64,000 bases of DNA. It comes from Chitinophagaceae bacterium. GTDB taxonomy: Bacteria > Bacteroidota > Bacteroidia > Chitinophagales > Chitinophagaceae. The translations under genes were made by a program, and so were the position numbers. How positions within the stretch are numbered: the stretch's first letter is position 1; the number at the start of each line of letters is the position of its first letter. Location: contig JADKKH010000001.1 of the NCBI GenBank assembly GCA_016720585.1, forward strand, positions 434,001 to 498,000, in the 5' to 3' direction. Positions 9,894 through 17,631 of this stretch are shown piece after piece. The notes beneath the pieces were generated by a model that saw only the letters and a program-made list of their open reading frames with translations, was not told where the DNA came from and did no database searches.

Positions 9894-10574
9894 TCAGGAT
9901 TCATCGAACAGACCGGGTCTCCTCTCTTTTGTCCGTTTCAATGATTGTTCATGGCGCCATTCTTCAATTAATTTATGATTGCCACCCATTAATATTTCGG
10001 GAACTTTCCATCCGCGAAAATCTTCTGGTCGTGTATAGACCGGAGGCGCCAGTAAATTGTCCTGGAATGAATCGGTGAGGGCCGATGTTTCATCATTCAA
10101 TACACCCGGGAGCAGGCGGCCAATGGCATCCACCAAAATAGCCGCAGGTAATTCGCCTCCACTAAGCACATAATCGCCGATAGAAATTTCTTTGGTGATG
10201 AAATGTTCCCGTATCCGTTCATCAATTCCTTTGTAATGACCACAGATGAGTAACAGGTTTTCTTTTAGCGATAGACTATTGGCCGCTTTCTGGTTAAACA
10301 GTTCACCATCCGGCGTCAGGAAGATGATTTCATCATAGGTCCTGTCTTTTGATAATTCTTCAATGGCTTTTGCCAGTGGCTCACACATCATGAGCATACC
10401 CGCACCGCCACCAAACTGATAATCATCCACCATGCCATATTCATTGACTGCCCATTTGCGGAGTTGGTGTACTTGTACCATTAGCAGGCCTTTTTCCTGT
10501 GCCCTTTTCATAATACTATGCTGAAAAGGGCTTTCAAGTAGTTCCGGTAAAACGGTGAGGATATCAATATGCAT
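9894..10574 (-). CDS. trmD: tRNA (guanine37-N1)-methyltransferase
   Basis: A 226-residue SPOUT methyltransferase that makes m1G37 in tRNA and prevents frameshifting. Characteristic stretches are FGGGAGMLM near residue 58, ICGHYKGIDERI near 110 and the trefoil-knot SAM site IGDYVLSGGELP near 133. In many bacteria trmD follows rpsP-rimM; here rpsP and rimM lie about 31 kb away, so the operon has been split. It closely follows a small lipoprotein gene on the same strand. Confidence 0.95.
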   Translation of the reverse strand: MHIDILTVLPELLESPFQHSIMKRAQEKGLLMVQVHQLRKWAVNEYGMVDDYQFGGGAGMLMMCEPLAKAIEELSKDRTYDEIIFLTPDGELFNQKAANSLSLKENLLLICGHYKGIDERIREHFITKEISIGDYVLSGGELPAAILVDAIGRLLPGVLNDETSALTDSFQDNLLAPPVYTRPEDFRGWKVPEILMGGNHKLIEEWRHEQSLKRTKERRPGLFDES

Positions 10575-10594
10575 AGGGCAAAGATAAGAACTGG

Positions 10595-10975
10595 CTAATT
10601 GCAGGAAACTTCTACAGAAGTTCTTGCTTCATTAACTGACCTGTCTTTGGCAATCACCTGTATTTTATAATTAATACCCGCAATGGCAGTAATTGATTGA
10701 TTAAAAGTAGTGGAACTGCTTCCAGGATATAAATGTACATCCATAAGCAGTATGCCGGTATTAGTATTGCTCACATGTATATGTATTTCTGCAATAAATT
10801 TATCGTCAGTGATGGCTCCGTTTATTTGAATGGACTGTCCGGGCGTAAAAGTTTGACCATTTACCGGAGAAGTTAGCGTAATGACAGGTTGAATAGTATC
10901 TTTTTCTGATGCAGCATTTTTTGAACAGCCAGATAGTAGTAAAATAGTTGATATCCACAAGAAAGCTAATTTCAT
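10595..10975 (-). CDS. Small lipoprotein with an Ig-like domain
   Basis: 126 residues with a lipoprotein signal (ILLLSGC, cysteine 17) and then one bacterial Ig-like beta-sandwich: 'PVITLTSPVNGQTF' is the usual opening and 'ITDDKFIAEIHIHV' the middle. Such domains mediate binding or act as spacers on the cell surface. No enzymatic motif is present. It stands 20 bp upstream of trmD on the same strand, but a functional link is unlikely. Confidence 0.65.
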   Translation of the reverse strand: MKLAFLWISTILLLSGCSKNAASEKDTIQPVITLTSPVNGQTFTPGQSIQINGAITDDKFIAEIHIHVSNTNTGILLMDVHLYPGSSSTTFNQSITAIAGINYKIQVIAKDRSVNEARTSVEVSCN

Positions 10976-11002
10976 AGGAGTAAAAATAATTTATTAATCT
11001 GG

Positions 11003-11031
11003 CAAAAAAAACCCCCGGGGAACCGGGGGTC
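11003..11031 (-). terminator. Terminator of the cco gene cluster
   Basis: Read on the minus strand, a GC-rich hairpin (ACCCCCGG with CCGGGGGT) is followed by eight T. It lies 139 bp downstream of the last cco-cluster gene and marks the 3' end of the respiratory island. Confidence 0.85.
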
Positions 11032-11169
11032 GGTATTGAAACAAAAACCAACAATAGCTCATTTTCATGAGCATAAATGTGCATATTCTTAAGTCAAAAA
11101 TAATGATGAGTAAAGACCACGGAGTTGATATTGGTCAGTTGGCTTCCTGATCTCTGTCACCGGCAAACA

Positions 11170-11883
11170 TTAAGGACGACAATCAACAACACCCCCGGGT
11201 GCATGAGGTAGTTCCGGGCTTATAAAAGGGATGCCCAGGTTCATCCCTCTAAGGATCAGCAGTACACCCATTAATGAAATAAATACCGGTACCAGGTTTC
11301 GTAAATAGTTTCTCCAATCAGATTTTATCATCTGGCCTGCATAACCTACCAGCATCATCGCAGGTAATGTACCGGCACCAAACAAGGCCATAAAACCGAC
11401 ACTCTGCCATACTTCCGTAAAAGTCAGTGTAGCTGCTAAAGCCATATAGATCATACCACAGGGGAGCAAACCGTTGGCCAACCCCATTAAAAAAAAACCC
11501 GGAGGTCCCTTGGCTGTTTTAAGCAACCGGCTTATTTGTTTCTGGATAAAAAAATAAAAGCGGTTCAAGAATTTCAGATGAACTGTTTTTTTCTGAACGA
11601 AGTACAATAGCGCCAGGGTAAGAACCAATATGCCCATGGCAATAGAAAACCATTGCTGGTAACCGGCGATGTAGATTCTGCGGCCGGCCAATCCAAATAA
11701 TAAGCCCAAAATGGAATAAGTAACTACTCTTCCTATTTGATATATTAATAAAGAAATGAATTTTTGAGTATTGGAAAAATGATGAACAGGCAGGGCAAGA
11801 CTTAACGGCCCGCACATACCCACACAATGCAGGCTGCCTGCTATACCCAGCGTAAAACCTGATAATAATACAGGCAATAACAT
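11170..11883 (-). CDS. SafE/TauE-like membrane protein of the cbb3 assembly cluster
   Basis: A 237-residue polytopic membrane protein. The first helix contains SLHCVGMCGP (residues 17-26) and a later helix contains GLLPCGMIYMA near 140; paired Cys-Met sites in both halves suggest metal (copper) handling. Homologues annotated as sulfite exporter TauE/SafE recur next to ccoGHIS genes in several phyla, so a role in copper delivery or cbb3 assembly is more likely than sulfite export. Its start overlaps the ccoH stop by one base (TAATG-type coupling). Confidence 0.7.
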   Translation of the reverse strand: MLLPVLLSGFTLGIAGSLHCVGMCGPLSLALPVHHFSNTQKFISLLIYQIGRVVTYSILGLLFGLAGRRIYIAGYQQWFSIAMGILVLTLALLYFVQKKTVHLKFLNRFYFFIQKQISRLLKTAKGPPGFFLMGLANGLLPCGMIYMALAATLTFTEVWQSVGFMALFGAGTLPAMMLVGYAGQMIKSDWRNYLRNLVPVFISLMGVLLILRGMNLGIPFISPELPHAPGGVVDCRP

Positions 11884-12320
11884 TATAAAACGGTTAAACT
11901 GTTTTCTGAATAATATTCTTTTCCATCAAGGCTCCAATTGATTTTGGCAGTATAGCTCCCGGGAAGCAGTGACCCTTTGTTGAATAACTGTGCTCCGTCG
12001 TCAGTCAGCATTAATTCAAATTGCTGATCTTTTGATTCATCATAAGCACAATAAAACCAAACCCTGCCTGAAATGGTTTTATTTTTCATTTCTTCGGGTA
12101 ATTGTAACAGGATGCCATTTTCTGTTTGCTGAAGTTTTACCGGAGATGCCAATGCATTAGCCCGGTTGGTTCCGTCAATCCGTTGCTGGTAGCGAAGTTC
12201 GCTTTTATAATAATCTTTCTCTACCAGTTCATAATTCGTATTTACAGCACGATAGACCAGGTAGGTAATACCTGCACCAAAAACAATAAAAGTCACCAGT
12301 AATTTATTTCCCCAGTTCAT
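11883..12320 (-). CDS. ccoH: Cytochrome oxidase assembly protein FixH/CcoH
   Basis: 145 residues: one N-terminal membrane helix (KLLVTFIVFGAGITYLVYRAV, residues about 5-25) followed by a periplasmic beta domain with YYKSELRYQQRID, the FixH family pattern. CcoH is needed for stable assembly of cbb3 oxidase. It lies 9 bp after ccoG and overlaps the next gene by 1 bp, consistent with one operon. Confidence 0.85.
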   Translation of the reverse strand: MNWGNKLLVTFIVFGAGITYLVYRAVNTNYELVEKDYYKSELRYQQRIDGTNRANALASPVKLQQTENGILLQLPEEMKNKTISGRVWFYCAYDESKDQQFELMLTDDGAQLFNKGSLLPGSYTAKINWSLDGKEYYSENSLTVL

Positions 12321-12329
12321 ACTAGTTTT

Positions 12330-13766
12330 TTAAAGTCGGTTAAACGGCCCCATAAAATTAGTGCGGATCGTGGTTATTTTTTTATCGCCTTCGTACAATC
12401 CCACTTTTACGGATGTTTTTCTTTTGGTGATATAGCTTTTAGGCAATACAATAAAGAATGAGCCTTTTGCCTGGTCTTCTTTTTTCAGCAGTATATTTTT
12501 CCCTTCGGTTTCAATGATATATCCCGGCGCACCTTCCAGTTTAAGCGTTAGCGGTATATCCTTAATGGTCTTATTTATTACTTTGATTGTATAGAGATTG
12601 GAAAGACTATCCGTGCCTTTTTCCTGGTAAAGTTGTCCTCTTGCCCGTACGATATTTCCATCAATATCTTTACGGGTAAGTAACAGCAGGGAAAGCAGTC
12701 CCGCCAGTATAACCAGTAAAAAAGTGTAGAACTTCATTCTTCCGGTATAGAGGAGTTTTTTGCCACCGGCAATACCCGTTTCGGAGGCATAGCGAACAAG
12801 TCCCCGGGGCCGGCCAACGGCATCCATCATTTTATCACAGGCATCAATGCAGGCAGTACAACCCACACATTCCATCTGGGTGCCATTACGGATGTCAATT
12901 CCGGTAGGGCATACTTTTACACATTGAAAACAATCTATACAATCACCGCCAGGTTTTTCCGCTGTATTTGTTTTCTTAAATTTTTCCCGGGGTTCCCCTC
13001 TTTTATAGTCATACGCAACGATCATAGAGTTCGGGTCGAGTAAAACGCTTTGTAAACGGCCATAGGGACAGACAACGGTGCAAACCTGTTCCCGGAAATA
13101 AGCGTACACTCCATAAAAAATTCCTGAAAAAAGCAGGATGGACATAAAGCCCACAAAATGTTCAGAGACGGGTTCGGTGATAATTTTCTCCAACTCGTCT
13201 ATCCCGATAATATAGGCCAGGAAAAAATTGGCTATGATAAAGGCCAGCAAAAAGAAAGCGGTATGTTTGGTAATTTTTTTCCTGATCTTTTCGCCGGTCC
13301 ATGAAGAATTGTTTAATATTTTTTGTTGAGCTGCATCTCCTTCTATGGCATATTCCACTTTCCGGAAAAGCATTTCCATAAAAATGGTTTGCGGACAAAC
13401 CCAACCACAAAATAACCGGCCAAAAGCAGCTGTAAAAAGTACAATGAAAATAATGAAAGTAACCATGGTCAGCCCGAAGATGAAAAAATCCTGGGGCCAG
13501 AATATCTTTCCAAAGATGATGAATTTTGCTTCCGGAATATTGAATAGGAATAAGGGTCTTCCATTCATTTTAATAAACGGAAGGCTAAAAAAGAGGGTAA
13601 AAAATCCCAGGCTTACCCAGGTTCTGGTATTATAAAAGCGGCCTCTGGGCTTTTGAGCAAATATCCATTTTCTTTTTCCTTTGGCATCCACCGTAGCAAG
13701 CCTGTCCCGGAAGGATTCTTCCGTAATGTCTTCTGCACCCGATGTATCGGTTTTTGTTTCTTTCAT
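12330..13766 (-). CDS. ccoG: cbb3 oxidase assembly ferredoxin CcoG (FixG/RdxA)
   Basis: 478 residues: N-terminal soluble part, about four membrane helices with GWVCPQTIFME near residue 125 and CTVVCPYGRLQS near 235, a double 4Fe-4S ferredoxin (CIDCFQCVKVCP near 280 and CVGCTACIDACD near 300), a further helix near 345 and a periplasmic Ig-like C-terminal domain. By family knowledge CcoG reduces Cu(II) to Cu(I) for the cbb3 active site. Position between ccoP and ccoH is standard. Confidence 0.92.
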   Translation of the reverse strand: MKETKTDTSGAEDITEESFRDRLATVDAKGKRKWIFAQKPRGRFYNTRTWVSLGFFTLFFSLPFIKMNGRPLFLFNIPEAKFIIFGKIFWPQDFFIFGLTMVTFIIFIVLFTAAFGRLFCGWVCPQTIFMEMLFRKVEYAIEGDAAQQKILNNSSWTGEKIRKKITKHTAFFLLAFIIANFFLAYIIGIDELEKIITEPVSEHFVGFMSILLFSGIFYGVYAYFREQVCTVVCPYGRLQSVLLDPNSMIVAYDYKRGEPREKFKKTNTAEKPGGDCIDCFQCVKVCPTGIDIRNGTQMECVGCTACIDACDKMMDAVGRPRGLVRYASETGIAGGKKLLYTGRMKFYTFLLVILAGLLSLLLLTRKDIDGNIVRARGQLYQEKGTDSLSNLYTIKVINKTIKDIPLTLKLEGAPGYIIETEGKNILLKKEDQAKGSFFIVLPKSYITKRKTSVKVGLYEGDKKITTIRTNFMGPFNRL

Positions 13767-13798
13767 TTTTTTGTTTTCTCGGGCACCTCCATATCCTA

Positions 13799-14974
13799 TT
13801 AGCTACTTTTTGCTTTTAAAGAGTCTGTTACGGGTTTCGCATTCAGTGAATCTACTGCTTCTTTAGCCGGAACTGCAGCCTCTTTCATTTCAACGCCCTG
13901 TGGAGCCTTGGGGTTAGGTGGATTGGTTCCCAGTAATGATTTAACATAGCTCGCAACCTGTGCTATCTGTTTGTTGGAATAGGTATTTTGCCACTGGGGC
14001 ATAGCATTAATACCATAGCGGATTGTTTTAAAAACATTTTTTATGTCATTACCATTCAGCCAGAAATTGTCTGTAAGGTTTGGCCCTATATTGCCAGCTC
14101 CTGTTTCGGTATGGCAGGTTACACAGGATTTTGAAAAGATTAATTTCCCGGCTGCAATATCATCGGGCGATTTTAGTAAAATGACTGTATTCTCATCTAC
14201 GGCATCCCCTTTTGCTAAAAGGTATTTCTGTATTTTCAGATCTGCTTTTGCAATAGAGTTCTCAAATTCTTCTTTACTGGAAGGAGCTGTATGGGCAACG
14301 TGGAAACGCCAGAGATAGATACCTGCAAAAATGATCGTGAGATAGAATCCATATAGCCACCAGGGGGGCAAGCGATTATTCAATTCCCGGATACCATCAT
14401 ATTCGTGTCCGAGATCCAGTTCTGCTTCTTCGCTTACAGGCTTAAGCTTATTAAACCGGTCCCACCAGCTTAATTTTTCTTTTTTTAATTTTTCAGCCTG
14501 GGGTTCTGTAGCCAGGATTACTTTTTCCTTTTCAGATTTTAATAAAAACTTGATGTTTATCAGCATGGCCATAATGATCGCCAGTTCGATAAAAATAACA
14601 AAGGCCATGATATAAAAGGTGGAAGCTTGCATACCACCGATTGATTTCACAACGGCTTTCGTTGTTTCTGTAACGGTACCTTGTGCAAAAAGGGAAGAAC
14701 CTGATATCAGGAGAAAAACCAGGAGCAGTGAATTTCGTAAAACGGGGCTGGTTGTTTGTTTTCTTTTTTTCAATTTGACATCTGCAGCGCCGATTAAAAT
14801 ATTTGCCAGAATGGCGATAATGATTAATAAAAGGATCATTAAAATAATCAAAATCAGAGCCAGCGGGTTGTTGAAAATAGATGGCTCGGGAGGTCCTGCA
14901 GCCCATACCGGCTGTAAAGACATGAGCAACAAACCCGCAAGGATACCCAGTATATATTTTGATTTTTTGCGCAT
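13799..14974 (-). CDS. ccoP: cbb3 oxidase subunit III, mono-heme CcoP
   Basis: The start at 14974 (MRKKSKY) gives 391 residues; the ATG four codons earlier is less likely. The C-terminal half has the CcoP entry sequence (GHEYDGIRELNNRLPPWW), a membrane helix, and one cytochrome c domain (CVTCH near residue 280). Proteobacterial CcoP carries two hemes c; this one has a single CXXCH. The N-terminal 140 residues hold two successive signal-like/helix units (ending PVWAAG and SLFAQG, each followed by a long hydrophobic segment), which is unusual and looks like an internal duplication. It delivers electrons to the CcoNO core. Confidence 0.85.
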   Translation of the reverse strand: MRKKSKYILGILAGLLLMSLQPVWAAGPPEPSIFNNPLALILIILMILLLIIIAILANILIGAADVKLKKRKQTTSPVLRNSLLLVFLLISGSSLFAQGTVTETTKAVVKSIGGMQASTFYIMAFVIFIELAIIMAMLINIKFLLKSEKEKVILATEPQAEKLKKEKLSWWDRFNKLKPVSEEAELDLGHEYDGIRELNNRLPPWWLYGFYLTIIFAGIYLWRFHVAHTAPSSKEEFENSIAKADLKIQKYLLAKGDAVDENTVILLKSPDDIAAGKLIFSKSCVTCHTETGAGNIGPNLTDNFWLNGNDIKNVFKTIRYGINAMPQWQNTYSNKQIAQVASYVKSLLGTNPPNPKAPQGVEMKEAAVPAKEAVDSLNAKPVTDSLKAKSS

Positions 14975-15004
14975 AAATAAAAGCATAGTATTTTGTTTAA
15001 TTAC

Positions 15005-15166
15005 TTAGTTATCTAATGGTAAGCGGCTTATTTCCTCGAATTTTTTCTTCCGGGTTTTAAAAACCCAGGTGATTATAACGACGAAAAACAGGAAGAAGGC
15101 GAGTAATGATACCAGCCCCATAATATCAACACCGCTTACTTTTTCTATATAATTAATGAATTTCAT
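15005..15166 (-). CDS. ccoQ: Small cbb3 oxidase subunit (CcoQ/FixQ-like)
   Basis: A 53-residue membrane peptide starting MKFINYIEKVSGVD, with one hydrophobic helix (GLVSLLAFFLFFVVIITWVF) and a basic tail with KTRKKKF. Size, topology and place between ccoNO and ccoP match CcoQ, which stabilises the cbb3 complex. Sequence conservation in this family is low, so the assignment rests on position and topology. The gene begins 11 bp after the ccoNO stop. Confidence 0.75.
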   Translation of the reverse strand: MKFINYIEKVSGVDIMGLVSLLAFFLFFVVIITWVFKTRKKKFEEISRLPLDN

Positions 15167-15177
15167 ATGGAATGTAT

Positions 15178-17313
15178 TTACTTGTTGTTTTCAGCCAACG
15201 GTTTTTGGGATTCTGCTTTAATATCCTTGCCCAAACGCTGCAAGTAAGCGATCATCGCTATGATTTCTTTATTGGAAGCGGTTTCAATTTTATCTTTCTT
15301 CAGGTTGGCTGCAATCGAATCTGCCTGGTACACCAGATCCCTGTTGGCGATTTTATCATAGCCTTCCGGATAAGGAACACCCAAGGTTCTCATAGCCCTT
15401 ATCTTGGCTGGCGTGGAGGACGTATCAATTTTATCATCTAATAACCATATATACCGGGGCATAAGCGAACCATCTGTCATGGAGGATGGTTCATACATGT
15501 GATTATAATGCCAGCTGTCAGGATATTTACCACCCACCCGTGCCAGGTCAGGTCCGGTACGTTTACTTCCCCATTGGAAAGGATGATCATAAACAAATTC
15601 ACCGGCTTTGGAATATTCTCCATAACGCTTTACTTCATCCCGGAAAGGCCTTACCATTTGTGAGTGACAGGTATAACAACCCTCTCTTACATAAATATCC
15701 CTTCCCTGCAATTCCAGGGGTGTGTAAGGTTTTACACTGGCTATAGTGGGGATATTTGATTTTACGAGAAAAGTGGGGATCATCTGTACCAGACCACCAA
15801 TGGAAACGAGAATAAGACTTAACAAAAGCATAGTAAGCGGTTTTCTTTCTATAACACGGTGCCAGAATTCTTTTTTCTTTGATGTTTCTTTGACCAGTGG
15901 CGGCGCTTCGGCTGCTTCATTAGGAATGAATTTTCCTTTAACAATTGTTTTATAAAGATTATAAACCATTATTAAAGCACCAATGAGATACAAGGTACCG
16001 CCAACACTACGGGCCCAATACATAGGTTTAATGTTATTGACAGTTTGCATAAAGTCAAACTTCAGCTGTCCTTCGGGAGTAAATTGTTTCCACATGATGC
16101 TTTGCTCAAACCCAGCCCAATACAAAGGCACTGCATAAATAATGATGCCGATGGTACCCAGCCAGAAGTGATTGGTGGCTAATTTCTTTGAATACAAATC
16201 TGTACCCCACATTTTCGGGATCATATAATACAGGATGGCAAATGCTAAAAAGCCATTCCATCCCAATCCGCCAATATGCACATGGGCAATCGTCCAATCG
16301 GTAAAGTGAGAGATGGCGTTCACACTTTTAAGACTCATCATGGGTCCTTCAAAGGTTGACATACCATAACAGGTAATGGCCACTACCATAAATTTCAAAA
16401 CAGGATCTTCCCGAACCTTATCCCAGGCACCCCGGAGGGTAAACAAACCATTCAGCATACCACCCCAGCTTGGGGCGATCAGCATGATGGAGAATACCAC
16501 ACCCAGTGATTGTGCCCAATCGGGCAATGCGGTATATAATAAATGGTGCGGTCCCGCCCAGATGTAAATAAATATCAAAGCCCAGAAGTGAATGATCGAA
16601 AGCCGGTACGAATAAACAGGCCTGTTGGCTGCTTTAGGAAGGAAATAATACATCAAACCAAGTACCGGGGTAGTCAGAAAGAAAGCTACCGCATTGTGTC
16701 CGTACCACCATTGTACCAAGGCATCCTGTACACCGGCAAACCAGCTATAACTACCGGTTAATGAGTAGGGCAATTCAATGGAACGTACAATGTGTAGTAA
16801 GGCTACCGTAACCCAGGTGGCTATATAAAACCAGATGGCCACATACAAGTGCTTTTCCCTTCTTTTGATGATCGTACCAAACATATTAATACCGAATAAT
16901 ACCCAAACCAGGGCTATGGAAATATCTATTGGCCAGATAAGCTCAGCATATTCAGCGCCGTTGGTAAGACCCAGGGGTAAGGTAATTGCCGCAGCAACAA
17001 TAATCAGTTGCCAGCCCCAGAAATGGATCCAGCTGAGTTTATCACTGAACATCCTTGCTTTACACAATCGTTGCAATGAATAATAGATACCGGCAAACGA
17101 AGCGTTTCCCACAAAGGCAAAAATGATGGCATTGGTGTGGAGCGGACGGAGGCGGCCAAAAGTAGTGGCTGCAAAATTTAAACTGGCGGCCGGGTAATAA
17201 ATCTGGATAGCAACCCACAGACCCACCAACATACCGACGATGCCGAAAATGATGGTAGCATAACCAAATGCCTTTACAATCTTGTTATCATAATAAAATT
17301 TTTCTACTTGCAT
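15178..17313 (-). CDS. ccoNO: Fused cbb3 oxidase catalytic subunit CcoN-CcoO
   Basis: 711 residues combining two normally separate subunits. Residues 1-460 are the heme-copper catalytic subunit: HTNAIIFAF (helix II heme-b ligand), GHNAVAFFL and GPHHLLY (CuB ligands), and HVHIGGLGWNG (heme b3 and b ligands). After a linker, residues about 490-711 form a membrane-anchored cytochrome c with GCYTCHSQMVRPF and WGSKRTGPDLARVGG, which is CcoO. The fusion is common in Bacteroidota. The enzyme is a high-affinity terminal oxidase used at low O2. Confidence 0.95.
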   Translation of the reverse strand: MQVEKFYYDNKIVKAFGYATIIFGIVGMLVGLWVAIQIYYPAASLNFAATTFGRLRPLHTNAIIFAFVGNASFAGIYYSLQRLCKARMFSDKLSWIHFWGWQLIIVAAAITLPLGLTNGAEYAELIWPIDISIALVWVLFGINMFGTIIKRREKHLYVAIWFYIATWVTVALLHIVRSIELPYSLTGSYSWFAGVQDALVQWWYGHNAVAFFLTTPVLGLMYYFLPKAANRPVYSYRLSIIHFWALIFIYIWAGPHHLLYTALPDWAQSLGVVFSIMLIAPSWGGMLNGLFTLRGAWDKVREDPVLKFMVVAITCYGMSTFEGPMMSLKSVNAISHFTDWTIAHVHIGGLGWNGFLAFAILYYMIPKMWGTDLYSKKLATNHFWLGTIGIIIYAVPLYWAGFEQSIMWKQFTPEGQLKFDFMQTVNNIKPMYWARSVGGTLYLIGALIMVYNLYKTIVKGKFIPNEAAEAPPLVKETSKKKEFWHRVIERKPLTMLLLSLILVSIGGLVQMIPTFLVKSNIPTIASVKPYTPLELQGRDIYVREGCYTCHSQMVRPFRDEVKRYGEYSKAGEFVYDHPFQWGSKRTGPDLARVGGKYPDSWHYNHMYEPSSMTDGSLMPRYIWLLDDKIDTSSTPAKIRAMRTLGVPYPEGYDKIANRDLVYQADSIAANLKKDKIETASNKEIIAMIAYLQRLGKDIKAESQKPLAENNK

Positions 17314-17334
17314 AAGCTGGATTGTTTACTGGAA

Positions 17335-17499
17335 TTATTGAGTTTTGGTTGTTGATGATGGTTTATCGTCGAAAAGAATACGTGAAGCAGGGGAGTAATC
17401 GTCTTCAAACTGGCCTGATTTTACACCCCAGAGAAAGGCAGCCAGAAATATACCCGCTACCGAAATACTGGCAATAAGAAGGATAATGATGACACTCAT
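17335..17499 (-). CDS. ccoS: cbb3 oxidase maturation protein CcoS
   Basis: 54 residues: a single N-terminal helix (MSVIIILLIASISVAGIFL) followed by FLWGVKSGQFEDD, the diagnostic CcoS motif, and a short tail. CcoS is required for cofactor insertion into the oxidase. It is the first gene of the ccoS-ccoNO-ccoQ-ccoP-ccoG-ccoH unit, 21 bp before ccoNO, and has its own promoter with an FNR/FixK-type box. Confidence 0.9.
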   Translation of the reverse strand: MSVIIILLIASISVAGIFLAAFLWGVKSGQFEDDYSPASRILFDDKPSSTTKTQ

Positions 17500-17519
17500 G
17501 GGGGTGTATTTTAAAGGGA

Positions 17520-17585
17520 TAAAAGTATTTTGATAGTATACTGAACCGGGTAACCAGTATCAATACAGTGACTGATTTATATCAT
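17520..17585 (-). promoter_or_regulatory. ccoS promoter: FixK/FNR-like box and -7 element
   Basis: A box CTGAT-TTAT-ATCAT at 17572-17585 lies on the upstream side. A -7-like element TACTTTTA (minus strand, bases 17527 to 17520) begins 51.5 bp from the box centre, the same distance as at norC and ccoI. A weaker second box with a perfect TTGAT half (minus strand, 17563-17550) sits 22 bp closer, at 29.5 bp. Confidence 0.65.
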
Positions 17586-17631
17586 TTTTCAGCAATTTTA
17601 AAGCTGAAAATGAGCCTTGACAGGGCCTATT

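Noticed and set aside
10806..11084. Alternative 92-residue frame overlapping the small Ig lipoprotein
   Set aside because: It crosses the cco terminator and lacks a recognisable domain; the lipoprotein frame has a clean lipobox.
17586..17610. Hairpin TTTTCAGC/GCTGAAAA downstream of ccoI as a terminator
   Set aside because: The minus-strand tail after the stem is A-rich, not T-rich, and the stem adjoins the ccoS box; it is too weak to list.
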